Below are positions 21,062 to 31,581 of a stretch of 64,000 bases of DNA, piece by piece; position 1 is the first letter of the stretch; each line of letters begins with the position of its first letter. Below the pieces are notes generated by a model. It was not told the DNA's origin and searched no databases. It worked only from the letters and a program-made list of their open reading frames with translations. The translations under genes were made by a program, and so were the position numbers. This DNA comes from Chloroflexota bacterium (lineage in GTDB: Bacteria > Chloroflexota > Dehalococcoidia > Lucifugimonadales > Lucifugimonadaceae). The stretch covers positions 74,931-138,930 of the forward strand of contig JABHBJ010000093.1 of assembly GCA_018673955.1 (NCBI GenBank), read 5' to 3'.

Positions 21062-21808
21062 ATGCCCGTCGATCTCTCCGGCAAACGAATAATCATCACC
21101 GGTGCTGCAACTGGAATCGGGCGAGCCACAACTCTTCGGGTGTCAGCGGCCGGGGCAAAAGTAGCTGCCTTTGACGTTAATGACGCCGACGGCGCAGCCA
21201 CGATCGGCGATGTGAACGAAGCTGGGGGCGACGCTCGCTACTGGCACGTTGACGTACGTGATGAAATTGCCATTTCAGGTGCTGTCGCAGCCGCAGAGAC
21301 GTGGCTCGGTGGCGTGGACATATTGATTCACGTTGCCGGTGTGCTTCAGGGTGCAGCGATCGAGCTTGATGAGTTCCCCGAGGAAATTTGGGACACAGTT
21401 CTCGACATCAACCTTCGTGGATCGTTCACCATCTGTAAGTACGTCACAGGCGTGATGAAAAAGCAGGGCAAGGGCGTCATTATCCTTACTTCTTCAGGAG
21501 CTGGAGTTACGGGTGGAAGTTCGTCACTCGCATACGGTTCGTCTAAGGGCGGCGTTCACGGTCTTTCGCTCGTAATGGCAGCTCACCTTGAGAAGTACAA
21601 CATTCGTGTGAACGATGTTCTTCCGGGGGCAGTTGCTACTCCCTTGAAAGTTTCGAATGTCGAAGACATGCACAACGCTGGAGGAAAAGCAGGAAACCTC
21701 GAAGAGAAGATTGATGCACTTGTGTCGCCAGATGAGATTTCGAAGGTGTTCGCATTCCTAGCCAGCGACGAAGCCAGCATGGTCAAAGGCAGCGTGGCGA
21801 CGCGCTAG
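21062..21808 (+). CDS. SDR family oxidoreductase
   Basis: TGAATGIGRAT; LTSSGAGVTGG; YGSSKGGV. Confidence 0.9.
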   Translation: MPVDLSGKRIIITGAATGIGRATTLRVSAAGAKVAAFDVNDADGAATIGDVNEAGGDARYWHVDVRDEIAISGAVAAAETWLGGVDILIHVAGVLQGAAIELDEFPEEIWDTVLDINLRGSFTICKYVTGVMKKQGKGVIILTSSGAGVTGGSSSLAYGSSKGGVHGLSLVMAAHLEKYNIRVNDVLPGAVATPLKVSNVEDMHNAGGKAGNLEEKIDALVSPDEISKVFAFLASDEASMVKGSVATR

Positions 21809-22026
21809 TAACTTCACTATCCCTCCCTCTCTAGCAGTGAGAGAGTTAGGTAAATGCTGAGCCAGCCTAAGCAGGGTGAGTCGAATCGAAAAACTCTCTG
21901 AATGTATTGATCGGAAGGTGGACGCTTGCGGAAGAACGAGTTGACGCCCATTAATGAACAACTGTTGTTTTACAATCTCCAGCTGGTCCGGTAATTATCA
22001 ACAGTCTCGCAGGTATCAAATTGTCT

Positions 22027-23172
22027 CTACTCCTGCTTTGCGGTGTCGCGTTTCTCCCAGCCAGGGCGGAACATTCTTAGGAAGTTGCTCTTACCGTAAG
22101 GGTACTTTTTGGCCTCCTCTTCGTTCAGTGTGACGCCAATGCCCGGTGCAGTCGGCATTGTGAGATGCCCGTATTCAACACGAAGGAAACCGGTTAGAAC
22201 ATCACTAACCCACGGTTCCAAGAAATCATCGAAACACTCTTGGATGAAGACGTTTGGTGTGACTGCGTCGATGTGAAGAGCGACCATAGTTTTGAACGGA
22301 CTTTCGGCGTTGTGCAAAGCTATTTCAGCGTGGTGAGCTTCGGCAATTCCTGCTATTTGTAAAGATCGCCAGATCCCACCGACTCCAAGGGGCTCCGGGT
22401 TAATAACATCGGTTACGTTGTGCGAAAGAAACTCACCGAACTCGTGAATAGCGTGCATTCGTTCGCCCGCGATCATCCGAACAGGGATTCGACGTGCCAC
22501 TTCCACTAACGCACTCACGTCGGTAGATAGAACAGGGGTTTCGAACCACGTGACGTCATAGTCTTTGAGCCAATTACCGATCTCTATCGCGGCGTATGTG
22601 CTGAATCGATCGTGTGCTTCGATTAAAATATCCACTTCGTCGCCAACAGCATCACGAACCGCGCCGATCAGTGCCTTAGCCTCGGCCGTTTCTTTACGCG
22701 ACATCTGCATGTGCGCATCGCCGAAAGGGTCGAACTTAAGTGCGGTGTAGCCCTTTGCCACTACCTCACTGGCCTTTTCTGCAAAGCCTTCTGGAGTTCG
22801 TTCCCCTGAGTACCAGCCATTAGCGTACACCCGAACGTTTTCACGAACTTTGCCACCTAAAAGGGTGTGAACGGGAACACCAAGTGATTTTCCAAGGATA
22901 TCCCAGCAAGCCATCTCGATTCCTGCCATCGCGGTCGTCACTTTGATAAATGCAGTTAGGTACAGCTTATGAAAGATCTGGTGGACGTTACGGGGATCCA
23001 TTCCGATGATCAGGTGCTTGATCTCTTCGACCGCTGCCACTCGTGGCTGAGTCTCAGACCCGCCGGTCGCTTCACCGACCCCGATCAGCCCTTCGTCGGT
23101 TTCGACTACAACGTAAATCCAATTCTTCCACGGGTTACCAACTACAACGGTCCGTACATCAGCTATCTTCAT
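22027..23172 (-). CDS. Mandelate racemase/muconate lactonizing enzyme family (enolase superfamily)
   Basis: KFDPFGD; ILIEAHDRFS; IAGERMHAIHEF. Confidence 0.92.
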   Translation of the reverse strand: MKIADVRTVVVGNPWKNWIYVVVETDEGLIGVGEATGGSETQPRVAAVEEIKHLIIGMDPRNVHQIFHKLYLTAFIKVTTAMAGIEMACWDILGKSLGVPVHTLLGGKVRENVRVYANGWYSGERTPEGFAEKASEVVAKGYTALKFDPFGDAHMQMSRKETAEAKALIGAVRDAVGDEVDILIEAHDRFSTYAAIEIGNWLKDYDVTWFETPVLSTDVSALVEVARRIPVRMIAGERMHAIHEFGEFLSHNVTDVINPEPLGVGGIWRSLQIAGIAEAHHAEIALHNAESPFKTMVALHIDAVTPNVFIQECFDDFLEPWVSDVLTGFLRVEYGHLTMPTAPGIGVTLNEEEAKKYPYGKSNFLRMFRPGWEKRDTAKQE

Positions 23173-23440
23173 TCAGCTTCTCCAGCAATATGCGGACATC
23201 AAACCCAATTCATTTCAAACCAAGCCGGCAGGAATTATACTTCGTCTATTCTGAACGATGTGTCTGCAAGCGAGGCTGTACGGGTCCAAGGCAAATGGAA
23301 TCCGTCGGTATGATCAATTCACTTGGCGAAACCCTCTTTCTTCAAAATTTCTACACACTCTCTGAACAGGTTCCGCATAGTCGTTTTCTATATTTGGTTG
23401 TAGTCGATCAATCGACCAAAAGTTTAGAAAGATTTAGACA

Positions 23441-24118
23441 ATGTTCAAACGAAAAATTACTCTCGGCGTAACCGCAGGACTCCTCGGAGCATTTGCCCTC
23501 GCAGGAGCGGCATTCGCCCAAGAAGTCACAGCAGACGGTGAAAATCCACGATATTCGATCAAAGATCGAGTCGCCGAAATCCTCGGCATCGACCGAGACG
23601 CCCTCGACACTGCAATGAGCACTGCTCGAGATGAGCACCGTAAAGCATCGCTGAACGAGCGCTTAACAGCCCTCGTAGAAGCCGGAGCCATTACGGAAGC
23701 ACAGGCGGACGAGATCGACGCTTGGGAAGACTCCAAGCCTGAAGTAATGGACGATTTGATGAAGCTCGGACGCGGTCACTGTACTGGCGACGACGTAAGC
23801 ATAGAAGCTCGACTAGCAGCACTCGTAGAGCAGGAAGTAATCACCCAGGCAGAAGCTGACGAAATTACTGCGTGGACAGAGGCCAAGCCCGACCACCTCG
23901 ACGATCTTCGTCAAGAGCTAAAGGGCGACCGAGATGGCGAGGGCCGACGCGGTCGACATGGACACGGACGCCATCACCGCTGGAATAACGGTTCTGAGGG
24001 TCGTGGTCAAGGACGTGGACCAGATGGACCCGGACCACGTGATTTTGGACAGCAAGCTCCTGAGTCTGGTTCCGGTACATCGTTCACTCTTCCGAGCGGC
24101 GACGAAATTAGCGTTTAG
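23441..24118 (+). CDS. Secreted protein with two ITxAQADEI-type repeats and Gly/Arg/His-rich tail (DUF2680-like)
   Basis: Signal peptide ALAGAAFAQ; LTALVEAGAITEAQADEIDAW and LAALVEQEVITQAEADEITAW. Confidence 0.7.
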   Translation: MFKRKITLGVTAGLLGAFALAGAAFAQEVTADGENPRYSIKDRVAEILGIDRDALDTAMSTARDEHRKASLNERLTALVEAGAITEAQADEIDAWEDSKPEVMDDLMKLGRGHCTGDDVSIEARLAALVEQEVITQAEADEITAWTEAKPDHLDDLRQELKGDRDGEGRRGRHGHGRHHRWNNGSEGRGQGRGPDGPGPRDFGQQAPESGSGTSFTLPSGDEISV

Positions 24119-24288
24119 TCCGCACCAGCCTGACCTCCTATGAAAAGTGCAGAAGAATTTGGGAATTATTAGTACCGACACCTGATTGGCGAAAGCCTAA
24201 TATGTTCGGAGTAAATAATTTGATGATTCTGAATCGATAGAATCACTGGATTGAACTTGAACCTAAACTCGGCTCAGGAAATTCGCAC

Positions 24289-24975
24289 ATGGCACAAAAC
24301 GTGAACAACAAAACTCAACGACTTCAACAGTGGTTCGACGACCAACCGAGATGGGATCATGCCTCCTACGGTGAGTTCATGCACGTTGGCGGGAACCAAA
24401 CGATCTTCCAGATCGCTCTTAAAGAACAAGAGGTAACAACCGAAACTAAAGTGCTCGATACTGCATGTGCGGTAGGAGGAAACGCCCGCTGGATGGCGTC
24501 TTTGTATGGTTGCCAGGTCTACGGGAACGACATCGATGAACAAGCTCTGGCAGTTGCCCGGGATCTGGCTGAAATCGAGAACATTTCCGAGCTGTGCACG
24601 TTCGTGAAAGCTCCGGTCGAAGATCTACCGTTCGATGACAACACGTTCGACATGGTTATGACCACCGATGTTTACGACCCGACAGAAGTAAAACGTGTTT
24701 TAAAACCCGGCGGAAGCTTCATCGTTGTTTCACTGTTCGAAGACCCTAAAGTAACGCCACTTCAGCTCGCTGAAAGTTGGGGACTCGAACTCGAAATCTC
24801 GCTAGACGTTACTGATCTAGCTTTCGCCTTCAACCGAGCGAAAGAAACAGAAGCACGTCTCCTTCACGAATCTAAGATGATCGGTGCACGCGAACTGATC
24901 GAGATCATGAACGAAAGCATCGTTCCGTACACCCGAGGCGGTCGCCACTACATTCTGCGACTCCGCAAAAACTAA
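24289..24975 (+). CDS. Class I SAM-dependent methyltransferase
   Basis: VLDTACAVGGNARWMA; VKRVLKPGGSFIVVSLFEDP. Confidence 0.85.
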   Translation: MAQNVNNKTQRLQQWFDDQPRWDHASYGEFMHVGGNQTIFQIALKEQEVTTETKVLDTACAVGGNARWMASLYGCQVYGNDIDEQALAVARDLAEIENISELCTFVKAPVEDLPFDDNTFDMVMTTDVYDPTEVKRVLKPGGSFIVVSLFEDPKVTPLQLAESWGLELEISLDVTDLAFAFNRAKETEARLLHESKMIGARELIEIMNESIVPYTRGGRHYILRLRKN

Positions 24976-25012
24976 CCTGCCGACGACTAACCCTTATCTA
25001 CTCGAAAAATAG

Positions 25013-25933
25013 ATGACCAACAACACTACCGACCAATACCGCGGCATCTACGGAATACCCGCAACGCCGTTCAATGAAGATGAAACTCTCGATATACGTT
25101 CATTAGAAAGCGTGCTTGATTTTTCAGTAGAAAACGGCTGTCACGGCATCGTAATGCCTGTGATGGCAAGCGAATACCAAGCACTCACAGACACTGAGCG
25201 TAAACAGGTATTCGATATCACGACCAAAGTGGTTGCCAATCGCGTTCCAACTGTTGCCGGGGTGTCAGGTATCTCGAACATCCACTCGCTCGAACTGGCG
25301 AAATACGCAGAAGATGCCGGGTTCGACTCAGTGATCGCTATGCCGCCGTTCAATATTGCGAGACCGTCTACTGCCGAAGTACGAAGTTTCTTCGAACTGC
25401 TCAGTGACGCTATAGATATTCCTATCTGGATTCAGAATCACTCGTTGGGAGCACCGTTCAGTGCGGCACAACTTGCCGGCCTCTGCGAAAACGTTGAAAA
25501 CGTTAGCTACGTCAAGGAAGAAACCACATTTGCAGCACAGCTAACGACCGCCCTACTCGATCAGGCTGGCGATTCGGTCAAAGGCGTTATGGGGGGCATG
25601 GGTTGTAAGTTCCTGATTTCAGAATTCAATCGTGGAATGTGCGGAAACATGCCAGCGTCTCACTTCGGCGACATCCACTCCAAGATGTGGAACTTGCTTG
25701 AAGACGGAGATGAGTCTGGGGCAAGAGCGATTCACACTCGAATGGCTCCCCTAAACAACTACGAAAGCCTATACGGCATGCGAGCTTTCAAAGAAGTTCT
25801 CTGTCGCCGAGGCGTTATTACATCACCAACCACCCGATCACCCGGCAAAAGCACTCTCGATAAGTACGATCTCGCCGAGTACGACATGCTACTGGGGTCG
25901 ATTGACGACCTGATGACCTGGAAGGCCTCCTAA
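25013..25933 (+). CDS. Dihydrodipicolinate synthase/DapA-family aldolase or dehydratase
   Basis: GIYGIPATPFNEDETLD; NGCHGIVMPVMASEY; SYVKEET. Confidence 0.88.
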   Translation: MTNNTTDQYRGIYGIPATPFNEDETLDIRSLESVLDFSVENGCHGIVMPVMASEYQALTDTERKQVFDITTKVVANRVPTVAGVSGISNIHSLELAKYAEDAGFDSVIAMPPFNIARPSTAEVRSFFELLSDAIDIPIWIQNHSLGAPFSAAQLAGLCENVENVSYVKEETTFAAQLTTALLDQAGDSVKGVMGGMGCKFLISEFNRGMCGNMPASHFGDIHSKMWNLLEDGDESGARAIHTRMAPLNNYESLYGMRAFKEVLCRRGVITSPTTRSPGKSTLDKYDLAEYDMLLGSIDDLMTWKAS

Positions 25934-25937
25934 CCCC

Positions 25938-27131
25938 TTGAAAATCGAAGCTATCGATCTCTTTTACGTCGCGCTCCCGAAAATCACTCGAACCGCAGAT
26001 GGTACGCAGGACTCGCTCGTAGTTCGTGTTCGAACTGACAACCGACTCGAAGGCTGGGGGGAATGCGATGCGTCGCCGCTTGTATCGATGGCGGCGTACG
26101 TGATGCCGATGTCCCATTCGAACATCATCAACATTCGTGAGGCACTTCTCGGCGAAACTCTAGATTCGCCTGAAGACGTAGTTCGCCTGCGAAATAAAGC
26201 CGGTGAGTACGGACTCGATATTCAGCAACTCGACCACGCGGTCGCCGGTGCCGATATCGCCATGTGGGACGTACTCGGCAAACATCTTGGCGAACCCGTT
26301 TGGAAGCTGATCGGTCACGATGCTTCGTACAAGAAACTCCCGTACGCCAGTGTGCTGTTCGGCGACGACCCTGCTGAGACCCGTACAGTCGCCGATTCGA
26401 TCGTCGAACGTGATTTCCGTGCTGCCAAGTTCGGCTGGGGCCCGATGGGTCGTGGCTCGCTTGCAGATGACATTGCCCTCGTACAGGCTGCCCGTGACGG
26501 ACTCGGACCCGACGCCAAGTTGATGGTCGACGCTGGAGTTATTTGGGGTGACGACGTCGATGCTGCATATGAACGTGCCGTCGCGTTTGCTGATCTCGGC
26601 GTCATATGGCTTGAAGAACCGATTCGAACTGAAGAAATTGGCGCATACAAAGCGTTGAGCGACAAGGTTCGTGCGAACGGCATAAACATCGGTGTAGCGG
26701 GAGGCGAAGGTGCCGACTACTACCGAGCTGCCGACGACATGATGACTAACGCCGGACTCGATTTCGTTCAGATCGATGTTGGCCGCATCGGCGGAATTAC
26801 AGAAGCCAAACGGGTCGCAGACAAAGCGCACGAACTTGGTGTCCAGTATGTGAACCACACGTTCAAAAGCCATTTATCAGTAGCGGCTTCGATACACGTC
26901 TTCGCGGGATACGAAGAGTTTGATCTGACCGAATACCCAGCAGGCGATTCCGAACTAATTCTTGGCCTAACCGCCCCCACCGGTATTTTCAGAGATGTCG
27001 ACGGATTCGTACGAGCTTCCGACAAGCCCGGACTCGGCGTAGAGGTAAATCTCCACGCTATACGCGAATACCAACGCCAAGTAAAAATCGAAATCGACGG
27101 CGAAGTCCTGTTCGAATCGTCGCAACCGTAG
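25938..27131 (+). CDS. Mandelate racemase/muconate lactonizing enzyme family (enolase superfamily)
   Basis: AAKFGWGPMGRG; LMVDAGVIWG; NHTFKSHLSVAASIH. Confidence 0.92.
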   Translation: MKIEAIDLFYVALPKITRTADGTQDSLVVRVRTDNRLEGWGECDASPLVSMAAYVMPMSHSNIINIREALLGETLDSPEDVVRLRNKAGEYGLDIQQLDHAVAGADIAMWDVLGKHLGEPVWKLIGHDASYKKLPYASVLFGDDPAETRTVADSIVERDFRAAKFGWGPMGRGSLADDIALVQAARDGLGPDAKLMVDAGVIWGDDVDAAYERAVAFADLGVIWLEEPIRTEEIGAYKALSDKVRANGINIGVAGGEGADYYRAADDMMTNAGLDFVQIDVGRIGGITEAKRVADKAHELGVQYVNHTFKSHLSVAASIHVFAGYEEFDLTEYPAGDSELILGLTAPTGIFRDVDGFVRASDKPGLGVEVNLHAIREYQRQVKIEIDGEVLFESSQP

Positions 27132-27427
27132 GTTCAGCGCAAGCCAACGCCGCATTTCTAGACCGAAGCAAAGCGAAGCGGAGAGACTTTCGGCGGGGAC
27201 GATGGGCGCGGGCGACGTTATGTGCGGCACGAATGCCGCCCCCACCACACAACCGAAGATCCCTCCACTGGAGTCGGGAAGTCAGGTCTTACCTAAATCA
27301 ACGATCATTCCTGGACGATTCACCGACCGACGCGACCCGTTCGCCTCACAATCAATCACCTCCGGTAGCGCGAACTCACTGACATCTCGTGTTGACGCAT
27401 GGCCTTCTCGTTCTTAGAATTGATTTT

Positions 27428-27454
27428 CTAGCACTCTAAGCTCGCGACTGCTAA
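27428..27454 (+). promoter_or_regulatory. CIRCE-like operator (HrcA site) upstream of groESL
   Basis: CTAGCACTC-N9-GACTGCTAA versus consensus TTAGCACTC-N9-GAGTGCTAA; extra AGTGCTAA half site at about 27470. Confidence 0.85.
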
Positions 27455-27578
27455 CAGTCGGCAAGGTCAAGTGCTAATCAAGAAATCGGTCTGAATTGAG
27501 ACTGAATCGGTGTGTCCGCATCATTCAGCTGAGTTTGCAAAACCGAATTCTCGTCTACCACTAAGGAGAATCATTTCA

Positions 27579-27875
27579 GTGGCATTGAACCTCACACCGC
27601 TTGGTGACAGGGTGATTATCGAGCCTGCCGACTCAGAGGCATCAACCTCTCCCGGCGGAATCATCATTCCCGACACCGCGAAAGAAAAGCCTCAGCAGGG
27701 TGCAGTTGTTGCAGCCGGCCCAGGTCGAACAACCGACGACGGAACAGTCATCGACATGCCTGTTTCAATCGGTCAGACCGTCATCTACTCGAAGTACGCA
27801 GGTACGGAGTACGCAGAAGGCGGAGTTGACTACCTCATCGTTCGAGAGAGCGACATCCTCGCAATCGTTGGATAG
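27579..27875 (+). CDS. groES: Co-chaperonin GroES
   Basis: PLGDRVIIEPADSE; GTG start at 27579 after AAGGAGAA; ORF-track start 27510 is too far upstream. Confidence 0.93.
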   Translation: MALNLTPLGDRVIIEPADSEASTSPGGIIIPDTAKEKPQQGAVVAAGPGRTTDDGTVIDMPVSIGQTVIYSKYAGTEYAEGGVDYLIVRESDILAIVG

Positions 27876-27917
27876 TTCATCACGAACTAATCATCTCAAT
27901 TTGGAGATTTATAAGTA

Positions 27918-29549
27918 ATGGCAGCAAAAGACCTAAAGTTCAGCGATGACGCTCGAGCACACCTTAAAGAAGGCATCGACGTCCTTGCTAACGTATTAAA
28001 GTCGACTCTCGGCCCACGCGGTCGAAACGTTATCGTCGACAAGAAATTCGGCCCTCCACAAGTCAACTCTGACGGTGTAACAATCGCCAAAGAGATCGAC
28101 CTCGAAGATCCGTTTGCCAACATGGGTGCACAGCTTCTAAAGGAAGTCTCAAAGAAGACTAACGACGACGCTGGTGACGGCACGACAACTTCAACTGTTC
28201 TCGCTCAGGCAATCATTGCTGAAGGCTTCAAGAACGTGACAGCTGGTGCCGACCCAATGGCAATCAAGCGCGGTATGGAAATCGCTATGGCTTCCGTTCG
28301 TGAGTCGATCGCAGGACTGTCAATACCAGTTGACTCTAAGGAACAGATCGAAAGCGTTGCAATCCTTTCTTCCCACGACGACGAGATGGGCACGCTCATT
28401 TCCGACGTTATGGACAAGGTTGGTAAGGACGGCGTGATCACCGTTGACGAGTCGAAGTCTCTTTCATACGAGACCGAGTTCGTTGAAGGAATGCAGATCG
28501 ACCGTGGTTACCTTTCACCTTACTTCGTGAACACGTCAGAACGACAAGAAGCCGTTTTGAACGATCCTTACGTACTCATCACATCACAGAAAATTTCTGC
28601 AATTTCAGACCTTCTCCCTGTTCTTGAGAAGGTACTGCAGACCAACAAGAACATTCTTGTTATTGCAGAAGACGTTGAGGGCGAGGCTCTCGCTACTCTG
28701 GTTGTGAACAAGCTTCGTGGCACATTGAACGTTGCAGCCGTCAAGGCTCCTGGCTTCGGTGACCGCCGAAAGGCAATGCTCGAAGACATCGCAGTTCTCA
28801 CTGGTGGAACAGTTATCTCAGAAGAAATCGGTCGCAAACTCGACTCGGTTACTCTTGATGACCTCGGTAAGTGCAAACAGGTTGTCGTCAACAAGGACGA
28901 AACAACTTTCGTTGATGGCAATGGTTCTGCTGATGCCCTCGCTGGCCGCAAGTCTGAGATCGAAGCTCAGATCGGTGACACTTCATCCGACTACGACCGT
29001 GAGAAGCTCCAGGAGCGCCTTGCTAAGTTGTCCGGTGGTGTAGCCATCCTCAAGGTCGGTGCAGCCACCGAAATTGAGATGAAAGAGAAGAAGCAGCGCA
29101 TGGAAGACGCCCTGTCGGCTACCCGTGCTGCTGTTGAAGAAGGAATCGTTCCCGGTGGTGGAACAGTTCTGATCAAGGCTTCTAAAGATCTTGATTCAGT
29201 GAAGTCTGCAAATGATGACGAACAGACCGGTATCAACGTGCTGAAGTCTGCTCTTCTCGCACCTATCAGGGTAATCGCCGCTAACTCGGGTTATGAAGGC
29301 GCTGTGATTCTTGCGAAGGTTTCTGAGAACACTGACAAGAACTTCGGTTTCGACGCTCACAAGGGCGAGTACGGCGACATGGTCAAGATGGGAATTGTTG
29401 ACCCTGCCAAGGTAACTCGTGCAGCAGTTGAAAACGCTGTTTCCGTAGCTGGAATGATCCTCACAACTGAGGCTCTTATCAGCGAGAAGGACGAGCCAAT
29501 GCCAGCAATGCCTGGTGGCGGCGCTCCTGGTGGAGACATGGGCTTCTAA
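27918..29549 (+). CDS. groEL: Chaperonin GroEL
   Basis: [30 protein letters not shown]; 543 aa. Confidence 0.97.
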   Translation: MAAKDLKFSDDARAHLKEGIDVLANVLKSTLGPRGRNVIVDKKFGPPQVNSDGVTIAKEIDLEDPFANMGAQLLKEVSKKTNDDAGDGTTTSTVLAQAIIAEGFKNVTAGADPMAIKRGMEIAMASVRESIAGLSIPVDSKEQIESVAILSSHDDEMGTLISDVMDKVGKDGVITVDESKSLSYETEFVEGMQIDRGYLSPYFVNTSERQEAVLNDPYVLITSQKISAISDLLPVLEKVLQTNKNILVIAEDVEGEALATLVVNKLRGTLNVAAVKAPGFGDRRKAMLEDIAVLTGGTVISEEIGRKLDSVTLDDLGKCKQVVVNKDETTFVDGNGSADALAGRKSEIEAQIGDTSSDYDREKLQERLAKLSGGVAILKVGAATEIEMKEKKQRMEDALSATRAAVEEGIVPGGGTVLIKASKDLDSVKSANDDEQTGINVLKSALLAPIRVIAANSGYEGAVILAKVSENTDKNFGFDAHKGEYGDMVKMGIVDPAKVTRAAVENAVSVAGMILTTEALISEKDEPMPAMPGGGAPGGDMGF

Positions 29550-29576
29550 ATAGCCTTTGCTTTACTAAGCAATTTA

Positions 29577-29607
29577 GAAGGGTCGCATCGAAAGGTGCGA
29601 CCCTTTT
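29577..29607 (+). terminator. Rho-independent terminator after groEL
   Basis: AAGGGTCGCA-TCGAAAGG-TGCGACCCTT with T run. Confidence 0.88.
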
Positions 29608-29897
29608 TATTGGTGCGAATTTGCGATTTCTCGACCGAAGCAAAGCAGATCTGAAGCTCGCGGAAGACCTTCGGAGGAATAGTTGCTCACCTCTTTGTAC
29701 GGTGTGGCGATCAGTTCATCTAGACTAAATACGCGGCCAGGATCACTGATTTGGGGGAACAGTTCATCTTCGCTTTCACTCGATCCGCAGGCAACTGCAA
29801 ATACAGCTAAGGAGGGCATAAGTAGGGCGAAAATCGTGGGCAACTTTTTTTGTATGGGCATAGATGTGAGAGCGTACATGAAAATTCCTCGTGTCAT
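29607..29897 (-). CDS. Small lipoprotein (hypothetical)
   Basis: Hydrophobic N-terminus with lipobox VFAVACGSS; start codon uncertain. Confidence 0.45.
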   Translation of the reverse strand: MTRGIFMYALTSMPIQKKLPTIFALLMPSLAVFAVACGSSESEDELFPQISDPGRVFSLDELIATPYKEVSNYSSEGLPRASDLLCFGREIANSHQ

Positions 29898-30028
29898 GAA
29901 TTATCCCAAGTCGATTGACGGTTTTAGCCTAGTCCGCACTCGGTGTTAGACGTCTCCCAGCTCCGACGAGGTCGATATAGGTTGAGGAGTTATAGATTTA
30001 AATCTGGTTCGATTGATAGCCTACGGAT

Positions 30029-31180
30029 ATGAAAATCACCGATGTAAAAATAATTTCGTTCAAAGCCAAATCTCGGTTTAGCCCAACCAAATGGGGTTAT
30101 GAGGTTTGGGGCCAGGAGCACGACGAGGTTCAGCGGATTCTCAAGATCGAAACCGACGAAGGTTCCGAGGGATTTTTCACTGGGGACAATATGTACCTTG
30201 TGGCACCCACGCAGGAAGTTATTGAGCAGCTGGTGAAGCCGTTGTTGATCGGCGAAGACCCGCTGAATCGAGAACTATTGTGGCAGTGGATGATGGGTCA
30301 TCACGGGATTTCTGAAGCGGTGATCGGAGCCGTGGACTGCGCGTTGTGGGATCTGGCAGGTCGGTCGGCGGGTGTTTCGGTTGCGCAGCTTTTGGGTGGC
30401 TATCGAGATAAAGTCAAAGCCTACGCTAGCTCTGCTCCGAACCTCGGATCACCTGAGGTCTACGCTGCCCACGCTGTCGAAATGAAGAAACGCGGCTACA
30501 CCGCCTACAAGATCCACGCCAACATCTACTGGAACCCTGAAAAAGAGGAGCCCGCACCGGCCAAACCGGCGTTCCCGAAAGCCGATATAGAGATATGCCG
30601 AGCGGTCAGAGATGCTGTCGGCGACGACATGGTGCTGATGCTTGATCCGTACGGTGTCTATACGTTTGAGGAGTCGTTGTACGTTGGCCGTGAGGTGGAA
30701 AAACTCGACTTCTACTGGCTCGAACACCCGATGGACGAACGCAAGACCGAGCCGTATCGGAAGCTGTCAGAGGCGCTAGATATTGCCATTCTCGGGCCTG
30801 AAACGGAGCCCGGCAGCCTCTACTCCCGCGCCGAATGGGCGATGCAGCACGCTTCAGACATGGGGCGGATCGACACCAGCTTTGGCGGTATTACCGGCGT
30901 TCGAAAAGCGCTTGGGTTCTACGAATCGATCGGTATGCAGTGCGAGCTTGAGTACGTTGGATTCTCTAATTTGGCGTTGTTTGGCTCGACGTCTGAAGAG
31001 ACTTGTGAATACTACGAACGAGGCCTGCTACGACCCGAAGAAGACTATGACTCCATAGTTCCACCGCACCTCAAACAACCGTGTGATCCGATGGACGAAA
31101 ACGGCTTCGTGAGCATCCCGCAGGGTCCGGGTCTCGGCTTCGAGTTCGACTGGGGCTACGTGAGCGCCAACATAGTCTAA
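30029..31180 (+). CDS. Mandelate racemase/muconate lactonizing enzyme family (enolase superfamily)
   Basis: GYTAYKIHAN; VLMLDPYG; FYWLEHPMDE. Confidence 0.92.
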   Translation: MKITDVKIISFKAKSRFSPTKWGYEVWGQEHDEVQRILKIETDEGSEGFFTGDNMYLVAPTQEVIEQLVKPLLIGEDPLNRELLWQWMMGHHGISEAVIGAVDCALWDLAGRSAGVSVAQLLGGYRDKVKAYASSAPNLGSPEVYAAHAVEMKKRGYTAYKIHANIYWNPEKEEPAPAKPAFPKADIEICRAVRDAVGDDMVLMLDPYGVYTFEESLYVGREVEKLDFYWLEHPMDERKTEPYRKLSEALDIAILGPETEPGSLYSRAEWAMQHASDMGRIDTSFGGITGVRKALGFYESIGMQCELEYVGFSNLALFGSTSEETCEYYERGLLRPEEDYDSIVPPHLKQPCDPMDENGFVSIPQGPGLGFEFDWGYVSANIV

Positions 31181-31371
31181 TTCGAGTTACATAGCGATAA
31201 TTTCTTAGCAGGCTCGCCAAAGACTTCCTAGTTGGGCTTGTCCGCCCTGTAAATCTCACAATTGTGTTTCGAGTACAAATTTAACTTGTTCTTTTGTGTA
31301 CATGCGTTCAGCATGACAATGTGTGATCTGCACTGCAGTCAACTGCCAGCCCTACAATCACGGTAACACTC

Positions 31372-31581
31372 ATGGAACAACGCCAATACTCGTGCGAAAA
31401 ATGTCATTCAACGACGTTTAAAGACGGTGAAATCCGAACTACTGGATCTGGCATCAGCCGGATCTTTAATATCCAGAATCAGAAGTACCAGACCGTATCC
31501 TGCACGAAGTGCGGATTCACCGAGCTATATAGGCTCGACGGCTCAGGATTCGGAAACGTTATTGATTTGTTCGCAGGATAG
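31372..31581 (+). CDS. Small zinc-ribbon protein
   Basis: CEKC...CTKC, 69 aa. Confidence 0.75.
   Translation: MEQRQYSCEKCHSTTFKDGEIRTTGSGISRIFNIQNQKYQTVSCTKCGFTELYRLDGSGFGNVIDLFAG

Noticed and set aside
26160-26873. 237-aa minus ORF
   Set aside because: Antisense shadow of the enolase-superfamily gene 25938-27131.
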